A DNA stretch of 64,000 nt from Fibrella aestuarina BUZ 2 (GCF_000331105.1 NC_020054.1:5955815-6019814); one strand, 5' to 3'; positions 9,349-19,625 are shown, counted from the first letter of the stretch. Translations and numbers: made by a program. Notes: a model not told the origin generated them from the letters alone.

Positions 9349-9356
9349 TAACTTTG
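9349..9356 (+). promoter_or_regulatory. Candidate -7 element (TAACTTTG)
   Basis: Exact match to the Bacteroidota -7 consensus TAnnTTTG, only 6 bases before the ATG at 9363. A clear -33 TTG is not seen. If used, the transcript would have almost no leader. Confidence 0.35.
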
Positions 9357-9362
9357 CGCTCC

Positions 9363-10199
9363 ATGCTTCGCCCGTTTGTCTACCTGAGTCTGCCCGTTGT
9401 GCTGGGCGCTATTTTCTCGAACCGGATGGCCATTCGCCTGTCCGACGTGGACCCCGTCCATTGGGCAACAACGCCGCTGCTAGCCCTTTCCGTCTGGATT
9501 GTGTATACGGCCGATCGCCTGTTCGACATTCGGAAGGGCCCGCTGCCCAGCACCGCCCGGCACCGGTTCCACGCCGCCAATGCCGATTTGCTGTGGGGGC
9601 TGGTGGGCGGCCTGGTAGCGATTTCGGCCATATTGGTCTTTTTTTTGCCGGGCAACGTCATCCGGTTTGGGGCTGGGCTGGGGATCCTCTGCGGCCTGTA
9701 TGTGTTGGGCGTATCGCAACTACCCGAGCGGCATCCGATACTGGTTGCCAAAGAGCCGTTGGTCGCCATTTTCTTCACGGCGGGTATCTGGGGCAGTGTA
9801 TGGGTGCAGCGGCCGCTGGTTGGCTGGCCGTTCAAGGTGCAGGCTCTGCTCTTTCTGGGTATCGCCTTCCAGAATTTAGTACTCTTTTCGGTGTATGAAC
9901 AGCGCGAGCCCAACGCACAACGCAACGCCGTATCGCTGGCTACCATCTGGGGGCAACGTACCTGCGATCTGGTATTGCGGTGGCTGACCTTTCTGTTGGT
10001 CGGTGGGGCGCTCGCGGTCTGTTTTTTCGCCGACGATTCGGGCGGCGGTGCCCGATTCTCACAACGGGCCAGCCTTATACTGGCCATCATGAGCCTCACA
10101 CTCTACGCCATTCAGCGCTACCCGGCTTACTTCCAGAAATACAACCGCTACCGTTTTTTCGGCGATGCCGTTTTCTGGCTTCCCGCGCTGGTGCTCTGA
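9363..10199 (+). CDS. UbiA-like integral membrane protein
   Basis: A 278-residue inner-membrane protein with roughly seven to eight hydrophobic segments. A polar motif after the second segment (VYTADRLFDIRKG) resembles the first aspartate-rich motif of UbiA-type prenyltransferases, and NRYRFFGDA lies near the end. It may be a distant UbiA relative; the second Asp motif is not clear, so catalytic activity is unproven. ATG 9363 is preferred to the in-frame TTG at 9354. It is divergent from truC and convergent with pheA. Confidence 0.6.
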   Translation: MLRPFVYLSLPVVLGAIFSNRMAIRLSDVDPVHWATTPLLALSVWIVYTADRLFDIRKGPLPSTARHRFHAANADLLWGLVGGLVAISAILVFFLPGNVIRFGAGLGILCGLYVLGVSQLPERHPILVAKEPLVAIFFTAGIWGSVWVQRPLVGWPFKVQALLFLGIAFQNLVLFSVYEQREPNAQRNAVSLATIWGQRTCDLVLRWLTFLLVGGALAVCFFADDSGGGARFSQRASLILAIMSLTLYAIQRYPAYFQKYNRYRFFGDAVFWLPALVL

Positions 10200-10278
10200 T
10201 TCGTTTGGAAGAGTTTGCAGTTTACAGACACAACCTGCGTCAGCCTTTACACTCCAAACTATAAACCCCAAACTCCCT

Positions 10279-11352
10279 TCACTGCACCCTCAAATAACTG
10301 CCCAGGTTCTTCAGGTACGTTGCGTGGGTAGTCAGGATTTCCTGTAGCGCGGGTTCCGACGCATGGCCCTCGCACTCGATCAGGAACCACGACAGAAAGG
10401 CGGTGCCGCTGCGCAGTGGGCGGCTTTCAATCTTGCTGATGTTGATATCGCGCGAACTGAACTCCTGCAGGAAGGCCGCCAGAACACCGGGTTTTTCGGT
10501 GTTGGGCAACCGGGCAATCAGCGTAGTTTTATCCTGACCACTGGGTTGATTCTGGAAGTTTTTCGCCAGAATCAGGAAGCGCGTCCGGTTGAGGTCGTTG
10601 TCTTCGATGTTGTCGAACAAGACCGGCACACCGAACAGTTTGGCGGCGATGTGTGAGCAGATCGCCGCCGAATTGGGCTGCTGAGCCGCCAGTTTAGCCG
10701 CTTTAGACGTAGACTCCACCGGCACGAATTCGACCTCCAGACCATCGAATGTATCGTAGAGGAAGCGGCTACACTGCCGGAAAGCAATGTCCTTGGAATA
10801 AATGTACTTGAGCGTAGCCAGGTCCTCTGTTTTCGTAGCGAAGGTGAAGTGCACCGGAATCTGCGCCTCGGCGGCGATGCTGATGTCGCGCTCGTTGAGC
10901 AGGTCGATGGTTTCGTTGACCACGCCCTCCTGGTTGTTTTCGATCGGCACGACTCCAAACCGCGATCGGCCCGTTTCGACGCTTTCAAAGACCGACCGAA
11001 TCGTTGGCAGGGCCGTATAGGCGCTGAGTCCGCCAAATCGCCCTTCGGCGGCCTGATGCGTGAAGCTGCCTTCCGGCCCCAGGTACGCGACCCGCTCGGG
11101 CAACTCCATGTTGCGAGCCACGGCAAATACTTCCAGAAAAATAGCCTCGATCGCTGCCTGCGTCAGTGGCCCCTTGTTCTGCGCCGTGAGCCGGTCGATG
11201 ATCTGCCGCTCGCGTTCGGGGCGGTAGATAACAGCATTCGTTGATCGTTTCAGTTCTCCCACGTGCCGCACCAGTTCCATCCGCTGATTCATCAGCGCAA
11301 GAATCTGGTCGTCGAGGGTATCAATGTCATTACGGAGCGATTCAAGAGTCAT
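10279..11352 (-). CDS. pheA: Bifunctional chorismate mutase / prephenate dehydratase
   Basis: Chorismate to prephenate to phenylpyruvate, the committed branch to phenylalanine; cytosolic. The 357 residues show an AroQ-type mutase helix bundle (1-90, LRNDIDTLDDQILALMNQR), the dehydratase domain (from VAYLGPEGSFTHQAA, with NDLNRTRFLIL holding the catalytic TRF), and a C-terminal ACT domain with the Phe-binding ESRPL motif, so feedback inhibition by phenylalanine is expected. ATG 11352 gives the normal start MTLESLRNDID. A longer frame to 11424 is only the arm of the upstream palindrome. The gene lies downstream of parE on the same strand. Confidence 0.92.
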   Translation of the reverse strand: MTLESLRNDIDTLDDQILALMNQRMELVRHVGELKRSTNAVIYRPERERQIIDRLTAQNKGPLTQAAIEAIFLEVFAVARNMELPERVAYLGPEGSFTHQAAEGRFGGLSAYTALPTIRSVFESVETGRSRFGVVPIENNQEGVVNETIDLLNERDISIAAEAQIPVHFTFATKTEDLATLKYIYSKDIAFRQCSRFLYDTFDGLEVEFVPVESTSKAAKLAAQQPNSAAICSHIAAKLFGVPVLFDNIEDNDLNRTRFLILAKNFQNQPSGQDKTTLIARLPNTEKPGVLAAFLQEFSSRDINISKIESRPLRSGTAFLSWFLIECEGHASEPALQEILTTHATYLKNLGSYLRVQ

Positions 11353-11366
11353 GAGGCAAATTTGAC

Positions 11367-11461
11367 TGAATAATGTAAAATGTACAATGAATAATGGCTT
11401 TGTATGAGCATCGACCCGACTCATACAAAGCCATTATTCATTGTACATTTTACATTATTCA
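11367..11461. repeat. Perfect 42-bp inverted repeat between parE and pheA
   Basis: Arms 11367-11408 and 11420-11461 are exact reverse complements over 42 bases, with an 11-base loop. The arms are built from short AATG/ATAATG-like words. The stem fills most of the 116-base gap between the parE stop and the pheA start, both on the minus strand. Confidence 0.95.
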
Positions 11462-11468
11462 CTTACCG

Positions 11469-13361
11469 CTACACCAGCGCCACGTCTTCTATGTCTTTCT
11501 CGATGCGGAGGTTGTCGATGATAAAGCGCTGCCGATCGGGCGTGTTTTTGCCCATGTAGTAACTCAGCAGTTTCGACACCGAGGCGTCTTTCTCCATAAT
11601 GACCGGTTCGAGGCGCATGTCTTCACCAATGAACAGGCCAAATTCATCGGGCGAAATCTCGCCCAGTCCTTTGAAGCGCGTGATCTCGACCTTCTTGCCG
11701 CCTTTGGTCAGTTTGTCGATGGCGCTCTGCTTCTCTTCTTCCGAATAGCAATAGGCCGTCTCCTTGTGGTTCTTGGGGTTACGTACCCGGAACAGCGGCG
11801 TTTCCAGAATATAGAGGTGACCGTTACGCACCAGATCTGGGAAGAATTGCAGGAAGAACGTCAGCATCAGCAGCCGGATATGCATCCCATCTACGTCGGC
11901 GTCGGTGGCGATCACGATCCGGTTATAGCGAAGGTTTTCCAGTCCTTCTTCAATATCGAGGGCGTGTTGCAGCAGGTTGAACTCCTCGTTCTCGTAGACC
12001 ACTTTTTTGGTCAGGCCAAAACAGTTGAGTGGCTTACCGCGCAGGCTGAATACGGCCTGCGTCTGCACGTTGCGGCTTTTGGTAATTGACCCGCTGGCCG
12101 AATCGCCTTCCGTAATAAACAAGGTCGTATTAAGGCGCTCCTCGGCTTTCAGGTCGGGCAGGTGAATGCGGCAGTCGCGGAGTTTCTTGTTATGGAGGCT
12201 GGCTTTCTTGGCGCGTTCGTTGGCGAGTTTCTTGATGCCCGCCAGCTCTTTCCGCTCCCGCTCCGACTGTTCGATCCGCCGCTTCAGGGCGTCTTTCACC
12301 GCCGGGTTCATGTGCAGAAAGTCGTCGAGGCGGTCTTTCAGGAAGTCCATCACGAACGAGCGTACTGAGGGCGCATTTTCGTCGGGGGCCATGTTGACCG
12401 AGCCGAGCTTGGTTTTGGTCTGCGACTCGAATACCGGCTCCTGCACCCGCACACTGATCGCCGCCACGATACTCGCCCGAATGTCGGCCGCGTCATAATC
12501 CTTGCCGAAGTGGTCGCGGATGGTTTTCACGAAAGCCTCTTTCAGGGCATTCTGGTGGGTACCGCCCTGCGTGGTGTACTGGCCGTTGACGAATGAGTGG
12601 TATTCTTCGCCGTACTGGCTACCATGGCTCAACGCCAACTCAATGTCAGCTCCTTTCAAGTGGATGATCGGGTAACGCAACTCCTCTTCCTTGTGCTTGC
12701 TGCGGAGCAGGTCGAGCAGGCCGTTCTGCGACACAAACTTCTGCCCGTTGAAGTTCATGATCAGGCCCGCGTTGAGGTAGCAGTAGTTCCAGAGCATGTC
12801 GGAGACAAATTGCCCCCGGTAATGGTAATTCTTGAATACGGTATCGTCGGGCTCGAATACCGACAGCGTGCCATTGCGCTGATTGGTTTCTTCGTCGCCC
12901 TCGCGCACCAGCACGCCCCGGTCAAATTCGGCCCAGACAGTGCGTCCATCCCGAAACGACTGAATACGGAAAAAGCCTGACAGGGCATTGACGGCCTTGG
13001 TACCAACCCCGTTGAGCCCAACTGATTTCTGGAACGCGCCGGAGTCGTACTTACCGCCTGTATTGATCTTCGACACCACCTCGACCACTTTGCCCAGAGG
13101 AATACCCCGGCCATAGTCGCGGACTTCGATGCGGTGATCGGTCACTTTGATGTCGATGACTTTTCCGTTGCCCATCACGTGTTCGTCGATGGAGTTATCG
13201 ATGATTTCTTTGAGCAACACATAAATCCCGTCGTCGGCCGCTGACCCATCGCCCAGCTTGCCGATATACATGCCGGGACGGAGCCGGATGTGTTCGCGCC
13301 AATCGAGCGAGCGAATGCTGTCTTCGTTGTACTGTACGGGTGACTTTACTTGTTCTGCCAT
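11469..13361 (-). CDS. parE: DNA topoisomerase IV subunit B (type IIA, ATPase subunit)
   Basis: ATP-driven subunit of the decatenating topoisomerase; the ParC partner is not in the window. The 630 residues hold the GHKL ATPase ([32 protein letters not shown]), the transducer domain, and the TOPRIM region with EGDSASGS (about 415) and [10 protein letters not shown] (about 485), then RFKGLGEI. The length and the N-terminus ([20 protein letters not shown]) fit the ParE-type second B subunit of Bacteroidota rather than GyrB. It is divergent from the polysaccharide locus, with 252 bases between. Confidence 0.88.
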   Translation of the reverse strand: MAEQVKSPVQYNEDSIRSLDWREHIRLRPGMYIGKLGDGSAADDGIYVLLKEIIDNSIDEHVMGNGKVIDIKVTDHRIEVRDYGRGIPLGKVVEVVSKINTGGKYDSGAFQKSVGLNGVGTKAVNALSGFFRIQSFRDGRTVWAEFDRGVLVREGDEETNQRNGTLSVFEPDDTVFKNYHYRGQFVSDMLWNYCYLNAGLIMNFNGQKFVSQNGLLDLLRSKHKEEELRYPIIHLKGADIELALSHGSQYGEEYHSFVNGQYTTQGGTHQNALKEAFVKTIRDHFGKDYDAADIRASIVAAISVRVQEPVFESQTKTKLGSVNMAPDENAPSVRSFVMDFLKDRLDDFLHMNPAVKDALKRRIEQSERERKELAGIKKLANERAKKASLHNKKLRDCRIHLPDLKAEERLNTTLFITEGDSASGSITKSRNVQTQAVFSLRGKPLNCFGLTKKVVYENEEFNLLQHALDIEEGLENLRYNRIVIATDADVDGMHIRLLMLTFFLQFFPDLVRNGHLYILETPLFRVRNPKNHKETAYCYSEEEKQSAIDKLTKGGKKVEITRFKGLGEISPDEFGLFIGEDMRLEPVIMEKDASVSKLLSYYMGKNTPDRQRFIIDNLRIEKDIEDVALV

Positions 13362-13613
13362 GTCAAATTGAATCAGGATAGGGGTGGTTTGTCCGTCGTC
13401 TGGTTACAGAGGGACGCTACTAAACATTGGAAAAATTATACCGAAATGAGCCGACCACCACCTTGACCCACTTAGTAGAAAACTGTTTAATTTCCGGCAA
13501 AAGTTCGTTTACTTTGCCCGCTGATTGTGCTGAAATATCATAAAAACAAGAAACTTCGTTTACACATTACCGTCTTTATCAGCCTACTCATGGTAGGTTG
13601 ACATCTTAAAAAT

Positions 13614-16310
13614 ATGCAAAAACTACCAGAATTCCAACATTCTCGGGTTTCTTTGTTTGCCACTATTTCCGACCAATCCAAGCGCACAGCAGCCAAAACC
13701 TTAGCCCTTGTTGGCCTCCTTCTCGGAACCCTGCCCGCTACGTTTGGTCAGATCACCCCGGCCCCGAGCAGTGGCGCCCCATCAGCACCCTCGTCATCGG
13801 GCATTCCCAGTCAGTTACCAGCCGGCACGCGGTTACCCAACGGCATTCCAACGCCCTCGCAAAGCCAGCAGGGACGTACCTCACAGCAGGGGGCCAATAC
13901 CAATCCCAATCAGCGCGCAGGCCAGGTACAGCAGGGCAACACCGGCACCCGCCAGACTACCGGCGCCAACGGACAGGCGACGCAAGGCCAAACCGGGCAA
14001 ACGGGCCGTAACGGGCAGGCGACCCAAACGGGTCAGAATGGGCAAACCGGACAAGCGGGCGTTGATGCCAACGGCAACCCAACCGAAGCCACAGCCGAGG
14101 GCAACAATGAGCCCAACATCAATACGCAGATTAGCGAGCAAGGTTACAATGATCTCTCGCCTGAAGAGGCCCTCCGTGCCCGCGAACGGGCAGCCCTTCG
14201 CCGGAAGCTGTTCGGCTACGAGCTGTTCAACAACCCTGATCTGGCAACCACGTTTCAGCCCAATCTGAACATCGCCACGCCTGTCAGCTACGTATTAGGC
14301 ACTGGCGACCAACTCAATATCAACATTTACGGTTTCTCGCAGGATGCGATCCGGCAGACCGTCACCCCCGAGGGAAACATCTACCTGCCCAGCGGCATTG
14401 GGCCGGTACACGTATCTGGCCTGACGGTCGAAGCAGCCAAAGCCCGTATCACCGAGCGGCTGTCAAAAATTTACGTAGGCCTAAAGAATAGTTCGTATGG
14501 CCCGCGCAACACGTACCTGGAAGTCACGCTGGGTGGCATTCGGACTATCCGGGTATCCGTTCTGGGCGAAGCCATCAAGCCAGGTACGTATTCAGTTTCT
14601 TCGCTGTCGTCGGCCATGAACGTCATCTACGCATCGGGTGGCCCCAGTGATCTGGGTTCGTTCCGGAACGTGCAGGTGATTCGCAACAACCGCGTGGTCG
14701 CAACCATCGATCTATACGACCTGCTGCTGACCGGTGTGCTGCGCAACAACGTCCGCCTGCAAGACAACGACAACATCCGCATTCCGGGGTACGTCTCTCA
14801 CGTCGAACTTCAGGGCAACACCCGCCGCAACAACATCTTCGAAATGCTGCCCGGCGAAACCATGGAGCGGTTGCTGTTCTACGGGGGCGGTTTTTCGGCG
14901 ACAGCCTACAAGAGCCGTGTGAAAGTGACCCGCCTCACCAACCGTGAGCTTAAAGTAATCGACGTGTTGGCCGATCAGTTCAAGAGCTTTGCCATGCAGG
15001 ACGGGGATATCGCGCGGGTCGAACAATTGCTCGACCGGTTCGAAAACCAGGTTACCATTGCCGGGGCCGTCTACCGGGCCGGCACCTATTCGCTCGATCA
15101 GAATAAGACATTGAAAGAATTGGTAGCCAGCGCCGAAGGGGTGCGGGGCGAAGCGCTGCTGGGCCGGGTAAACATCCTCCGCATCCGGGAAGACATGTCG
15201 TCGGAAAACATTACCGTCGATCTGGGCAAAATCCTGGCGGGTACGGAGCCCGACCTGCCGCTTCAGCGCGAAGACGTAGTCAACGTCACCTCGAAGTTTG
15301 ATCTGGCTGAGTACGGCACCGTATCCATCGAAGGCGAGGTAAATCGCCCCGGTCAGTTGGGCTATCAGTCAAACATGACCCTCGAAGATGCGTTCCTGCA
15401 AGTGGGCGGTCTGCGCGAGTCGGCGGCTGCGGCACAGGTCGAAGTGGTCCGGCGCAAAAAAGACGTGGACCCTAACTCAGCCAACGCACAGATTGCCGAT
15501 GTATTCCGGTTCAGCATCGACCGGAATCTGGAACTGGCCAACGACAATAAGTTTTTCCTGCAACCGTACGATCAGGTAATTGTACGGCGCTCGCCTAACT
15601 ACCAGGTGCAAACCTTTGCGCAGGTAGAGGGCGAAGTCATTCTGCCGGGCTCGTACCCCATCAAAACTAAAGATCAGAAAGTCTCGGATCTGGTTTTGAT
15701 GGCTGGGGGCCTCACCCCGCAGGCCTATGTACAGGGCGCTACGCTGATCCGCACGGTTAAGCTAAGCCCCGAAGAGTTAGCTCAACGGCAGCGGTCAGTC
15801 ACGGAGCTATCCGACGATAACCGGAAAACAGCCGTTAACATTGAGGCTGTCGAACCTAACAAACAGGAGTCGATCGGTATCGATCTGAAGCGTATTCTGG
15901 CTCGTCCGGGCTCGACGGAAGACATTCTGTTGCAGGAAGGCGACTTGCTACGCATTCCCAAGCAGCTCGAAACCGTCCGAATCCAGGGTGAAGTACTGCT
16001 GCCAACGACCGTCAAGTTCCGGGGTGGCCAAACCTTCCAGGATTACATTTCACAGGCTGGCGGCTTTACCGAACAATCGCAGCGGAAGCGGGCCTTTATC
16101 GTCTATGCCAACGGCTCGGTCGATCGCACACGCCGGTTTATGTTCTTCAACATCTACCCACGTGTTGAGCCGGGTGCTGAAGTAATCGTGCCACAACGGC
16201 GCACCAACCCACTTACCCCGCAACAGATTATTGGCAGCGCCACGGGCATTGCTACGGGTCTGATGGGGCTGATTTCGGCCGTGCTTGCGTTCCGGTTACT
16301 CCAACCATAA
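13614..16310 (+). CDS. Polysaccharide export outer-membrane protein with multiple SLBB domains
   Basis: Wza-like exporter of surface polysaccharide, at 898 residues far longer than Wza (about 380). The N-terminal signal region has a hydrophobic stretch (TLALVGLLLGTLPATFGQ) well inside the start, about residues 30-47. Residues 50-175 are Gln/Gly/Thr/Asn-rich low complexity. The Poly_export domain begins at VLGTGDQLNINIYGF, followed by a series of SLBB repeats (for example VSVLGEAIKPGTYSVSS, VTIAGAVYRAGTYSL, VSIEGEVNRPGQLGY, VRIQGEVLLPTTVKF) and a C-terminal membrane helix (IATGLMGLISAVLAFRLL). It is the first gene of the locus, with 21 bases to the Wzz-like gene. A near-consensus -7 element (TTACTTTG) lies at 13509. 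Confidence 0.9.
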   Translation: MQKLPEFQHSRVSLFATISDQSKRTAAKTLALVGLLLGTLPATFGQITPAPSSGAPSAPSSSGIPSQLPAGTRLPNGIPTPSQSQQGRTSQQGANTNPNQRAGQVQQGNTGTRQTTGANGQATQGQTGQTGRNGQATQTGQNGQTGQAGVDANGNPTEATAEGNNEPNINTQISEQGYNDLSPEEALRARERAALRRKLFGYELFNNPDLATTFQPNLNIATPVSYVLGTGDQLNINIYGFSQDAIRQTVTPEGNIYLPSGIGPVHVSGLTVEAAKARITERLSKIYVGLKNSSYGPRNTYLEVTLGGIRTIRVSVLGEAIKPGTYSVSSLSSAMNVIYASGGPSDLGSFRNVQVIRNNRVVATIDLYDLLLTGVLRNNVRLQDNDNIRIPGYVSHVELQGNTRRNNIFEMLPGETMERLLFYGGGFSATAYKSRVKVTRLTNRELKVIDVLADQFKSFAMQDGDIARVEQLLDRFENQVTIAGAVYRAGTYSLDQNKTLKELVASAEGVRGEALLGRVNILRIREDMSSENITVDLGKILAGTEPDLPLQREDVVNVTSKFDLAEYGTVSIEGEVNRPGQLGYQSNMTLEDAFLQVGGLRESAAAAQVEVVRRKKDVDPNSANAQIADVFRFSIDRNLELANDNKFFLQPYDQVIVRRSPNYQVQTFAQVEGEVILPGSYPIKTKDQKVSDLVLMAGGLTPQAYVQGATLIRTVKLSPEELAQRQRSVTELSDDNRKTAVNIEAVEPNKQESIGIDLKRILARPGSTEDILLQEGDLLRIPKQLETVRIQGEVLLPTTVKFRGGQTFQDYISQAGGFTEQSQRKRAFIVYANGSVDRTRRFMFFNIYPRVEPGAEVIVPQRRTNPLTPQQIIGSATGIATGLMGLISAVLAFRLLQP

Positions 16311-16331
16311 GCTACCTAAACAACAAAACAC

Positions 16332-17438
16332 ATGAACACGCCTCAAGCTAAAAGTACCCCGGTCGTAACGGCCCCGCTGCCGCCCGATCAGATTTCGCCC
16401 AAGGAAGTGTTGGCGCGAGCAACCAAACTGAAAGATGTGGCGCGCCGTAACTGGTATGTGCTACTAGTCGTCGTAGTGATTGGTGGCATTATCGGCTACG
16501 TTACCGATCTGACGTCGAAGAAAAAGCCAACCTACATTGCCCGGATCGTCTTTAACCTGGGCGGTGGCTCAGGCTCAAACGGGCAGATGGGCGACCTGGG
16601 TGCGCTCGCCAGCGCTTTTGGCCTCGGTCAGGCTACACCCGATGCGAGCATTTTCTCGGGCGAAAATTTTACGCTCTACGTGCGGTCGAAACCCGTTGTG
16701 GAAACCACGCTGATGAAAACCGTGAAGATCAACGGCGTCGATACGCTGCTGGTCAATTATTACATGGCACACAGCGGCATCCGCGACAAAGAGTGGGAAG
16801 AAGACGAAACGTTGAAGAAATTCATGTTTGCCGGCCCCAAAAAGCGGGAAGACTTCACGCCCACCGAACAACAGGCGATGTATGACATCTACGAGCGGCT
16901 GTCGGGTGAAATGGAAATCAAGCCCGTCGATCGGAAGTCGTCGTTCCTGAGCCTGGTGGCCACCACCGAAGATGGGCCTTTGTCGAAAGCATTTGTCGAG
17001 AATCACCTGGTAACCATCGAGGAGGACTACAAGAAAAAACAGACCAAGAAGACCCGCGAAATGCTGACCCTGCTCGAAAATCGGGTCGATTCACTCTCCG
17101 GCCGCCTTACCGGGACTGAAAATAAGCTTGCCAGCTACATGAACCAGAATCAGCAGGTTGTCGTAGCCGAAGGTCGCCTTCAGGAGAGTCGCCTTACGCG
17201 CAACAGCACCTTTCTGCAGCAGCAGTACTTCGCGGCCGTTACCAGCCTCGACAACATGAAGCTGTCGCTGATTCGGGAGCAGCCGCTGTTTACCACCATC
17301 GAGCCGGTGATCCTGCCCCTTTACCGTAAAGTACCCGCCAAAGCAGGTATGCAGGCCGGTTTAGCCATTGGTCTCGTATTAGGGTTAGTGGCCATTTTCC
17401 TGCGGGAATCATTCCGGTCCCCTAAACCGACCGTCTAG
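16332..17438 (+). CDS. Wzz-like chain-length determinant / polysaccharide co-polymerase
   Basis: Inner-membrane protein controlling polysaccharide chain length or linking synthesis to export. The 368 residues show the expected topology: an N-terminal membrane helix (WYVLLVVVVIGGIIGYV, about 38-56), a large periplasmic part with coiled-coil character (about 215-270) and a C-terminal helix (AGLAIGLVLGLVAIFL). There is no C-terminal tyrosine-kinase domain. It starts 21 bases after the SLBB exporter and ends 6 bases before the ABC permease, so the four genes are surely one transcription unit. Confidence 0.85.
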   Translation: MNTPQAKSTPVVTAPLPPDQISPKEVLARATKLKDVARRNWYVLLVVVVIGGIIGYVTDLTSKKKPTYIARIVFNLGGGSGSNGQMGDLGALASAFGLGQATPDASIFSGENFTLYVRSKPVVETTLMKTVKINGVDTLLVNYYMAHSGIRDKEWEEDETLKKFMFAGPKKREDFTPTEQQAMYDIYERLSGEMEIKPVDRKSSFLSLVATTEDGPLSKAFVENHLVTIEEDYKKKQTKKTREMLTLLENRVDSLSGRLTGTENKLASYMNQNQQVVVAEGRLQESRLTRNSTFLQQQYFAAVTSLDNMKLSLIREQPLFTTIEPVILPLYRKVPAKAGMQAGLAIGLVLGLVAIFLRESFRSPKPTV

Positions 17439-17444
17439 TACAGT

Positions 17445-18275
17445 ATGAAAACACACGAAGTTGTTATTCAAGCCGGGCGTCCTGAACGCTTCTATTGGCG
17501 GGATTTATGGCGCAGTCGCGAACTGCTGTACATCCTGTCGATGCGCGACATTTCAGTTCGGTACAAGCAGACGGCGCTGGGCATGTCGTGGAGCCTCATT
17601 CGTCCGTTGCTCACCATGCTGGTGCAGACGTTCGTCTTCAGCTTCGTGGCCAAGCTCCCGCCCGATCCGGGTGTGCCCTACGCACTGATGGTGCTGGCAG
17701 GCATTACGATCTGGACGTTTTTTTCAAACGCCTTTCAGCAAATTAGCACCAGCATTACGGCCAACGCCAACCTGGTGACGAAGGTTTACTTTCCCCGGCT
17801 GGTCATGCCCCTGAGTGCGGTTGCGGTCAGTTTCGTAGACTTTCTGATTGCCTTTGGTCTATTTGTCGGGATTTCGATTTATTACCAATACGTACCTGAC
17901 TGGCATATTCTGTTTCTGCCCCTGTTTCTGTTGCTGGCCATGCTGGGCGCCTTTGCGTTTGGCCTGTTTTTCGCAGCGATCAACGTGCGGTTTCGGGATG
18001 TCGGTCAACTGATCCCGTTCATGATTCAGGTGGGTTTCTACCTGTGCCCGATTGCCTACAGCAGTAGTCTGGTAGCGGGACACCCGTATGAGAAGTTCTA
18101 CATCCTGAACCCGGCTGTTGGCATCATTGATGGATTTAAGTGGTCGGTGCTTCGCGGACAAACCCATTTAAATCCGCAGAGTTTAGTATATTCAACGGCC
18201 ATCGTGCTGATCTTTCTAAGTTTGTCTATTGTGTTTTTCCGAAAGCGGGAGAACTCATTCGTAGACGACATTTAA
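17445..18275 (+). CDS. ABC-2 type polysaccharide exporter permease (Wzm/TagG-like)
   Basis: Inner-membrane half of an ABC exporter for O-antigen or capsule-like polysaccharide. The 276 residues have an amphipathic N-terminal segment (RDLWRSRELLYILSMRDISV, typical of RfbA/TagG permeases), about six membrane helices and the motif LGMSWSLIRPLLTMLVQTFV. The ATPase gene follows after 17 bases. Assignment to the family is firm; which glycan it moves is not known. Confidence 0.9.
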   Translation: MKTHEVVIQAGRPERFYWRDLWRSRELLYILSMRDISVRYKQTALGMSWSLIRPLLTMLVQTFVFSFVAKLPPDPGVPYALMVLAGITIWTFFSNAFQQISTSITANANLVTKVYFPRLVMPLSAVAVSFVDFLIAFGLFVGISIYYQYVPDWHILFLPLFLLLAMLGAFAFGLFFAAINVRFRDVGQLIPFMIQVGFYLCPIAYSSSLVAGHPYEKFYILNPAVGIIDGFKWSVLRGQTHLNPQSLVYSTAIVLIFLSLSIVFFRKRENSFVDDI

Positions 18276-18292
18276 TCGTTCACTATACGCTC

Positions 18293-19549
18293 ATGTCGGT
18301 TATTTCGGTCGAAAATTTAAGTAAGCACTACATCATTGACCATAAAAAGGGCAAGGGCGGCAATAGCCTGCGCGATGCCATTACCCACACGGTGAAAGGC
18401 TTGTTTGGTGGGAAAGGGACCGATGATGAGGTGACACACGAAGAGTTTTGGGCCCTGCGCGACGTCAGCTTTTCGGTTGAACAAGGCGACCGGGTGGGTA
18501 TCGTGGGCCACAACGGCGCGGGTAAATCGACCCTGTTGAAAATTCTGAGCAAAATTGTCGAACCCACCACCGGTCAGGTACGTATCCGGGGCCGGGTAGC
18601 CAGTCTGCTTGAAGTCGGCACGGGTTTTCACCCCGAACTGACGGGCCGCGAGAATATTTACCTCAACGGCTCGCTGCTCGGCATGAAGCGCGAAGAAATC
18701 AAAGCTTCCTTTGATGAGATCGTGGCCTTTGCGGGCGTCGAGCGGTTTCTCGATACACCCGTAAAACGGTATTCGTCGGGGATGTACGTGCGGTTGGGCT
18801 TTGCCATTTCGGCCCACCTCAACCCCGAAATCATGATTGTCGATGAGGTATTGGCCGTGGGCGACGCCGATTTTCAGAAGAAGAGCCTCGGCAAAATGCG
18901 CGACAACTCAGCGAGTGGCCGCACCATTCTGTTTGTAAGCCACAACCTGACGGCCGTGCAGGCGCTTTGCAACAAAACGCTGTATTTCGAGAAGGGGCAA
19001 CTCATCGAGCAGGGCGAAACCAACCAGGTGGTAGCTTCCTACCTGAGCAAGGTGGCACGTACCCGGCTCCGCCGCGAATGGGCCACGCCCGAGGAAGCGC
19101 CCGGCAACGACCTCGTGCGTATCCGGCGGATGGAGCTGGTGCCCGAATACCCACAAGGCGCCACGCATATCGACGTCCGAACGCCCATGCGGATTCAGTT
19201 TGAATTCTGGAACATGATGGACCGGGCCAACCTGAACCTGAGCCTGCACGTATACTCGCTTACGGGCGAATGCATTTTCAACATCGGTAGTCAGTCGCAG
19301 GCTTACGGCAAAGGGCTGATTCAGGGCGAGTGCGTCATTCCGGGTTATTTCCTCAACGACGGCACCTACACCATCTCGATGATGATCGTGAAAGACACCG
19401 TGACGCCGTTGTTCAATATGGAAGAAGGCATCACGTTCGATGTCGAAGACTACCGCGAAGGTGTGGCCTGGTACGGCAAATGGCCAGGCTACGTGCGGCC
19501 GCAATTCCCGTTCCGGGTCGAGGCGCTCGAATCGCTCAAGGAGGTGTAG
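18293..19549 (+). CDS. Polysaccharide ABC exporter ATPase (Wzt-like) with C-terminal glycan-binding domain
   Basis: Energises the adjacent permease. The 418 residues hold Walker A (GHNGAGKST, about 72-80), signature YSSGMYVRLGFA, Walker B (IMIVDEVLAVGD, about 179-190) and the switch His (VSHNLTAV). Residues after about 255 form a Wzt_C-like beta domain, which in characterised exporters reads the non-reducing-end cap of the glycan. ATG 18293 gives the family start MSVISVENLSKHY; in-frame codons upstream lie inside the permease gene. The chain-terminating enzyme such a system would need is not obvious here. Confidence 0.9.
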   Translation: MSVISVENLSKHYIIDHKKGKGGNSLRDAITHTVKGLFGGKGTDDEVTHEEFWALRDVSFSVEQGDRVGIVGHNGAGKSTLLKILSKIVEPTTGQVRIRGRVASLLEVGTGFHPELTGRENIYLNGSLLGMKREEIKASFDEIVAFAGVERFLDTPVKRYSSGMYVRLGFAISAHLNPEIMIVDEVLAVGDADFQKKSLGKMRDNSASGRTILFVSHNLTAVQALCNKTLYFEKGQLIEQGETNQVVASYLSKVARTRLRREWATPEEAPGNDLVRIRRMELVPEYPQGATHIDVRTPMRIQFEFWNMMDRANLNLSLHVYSLTGECIFNIGSQSQAYGKGLIQGECVIPGYFLNDGTYTISMMIVKDTVTPLFNMEEGITFDVEDYREGVAWYGKWPGYVRPQFPFRVEALESLKEV

Positions 19550-19598
19550 TACCTTTGTCATCCAACCGACTGCCATTCGTCATTGGCTGTGTGTAGCG

Positions 19599-19625
19599 TT
19601 GTGAACCTACCTTCGGGTAACTTTG
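19599..19625 (+). promoter_or_regulatory. Bacteroidota-type promoter before the aminotransferase gene
   Basis: TTG at 19599-19601, a 16-base spacer, and TAACTTTG at 19618-19625, an exact TAnnTTTG match. It lies about 55 bases before the ATG at 19681, suggesting a second transcription start inside the polysaccharide locus. Confidence 0.5.

Noticed and set aside
10279..11424. A longer start for PheA at 11424
   Set aside because: The extra 24 residues are encoded by the arm of the 42-bp palindrome, and the family start MTLESLRNDID is at 11352. The same reasoning removed upstream starts of yicC (1866), uxaC (4309) and the WbqC-like gene (23030).
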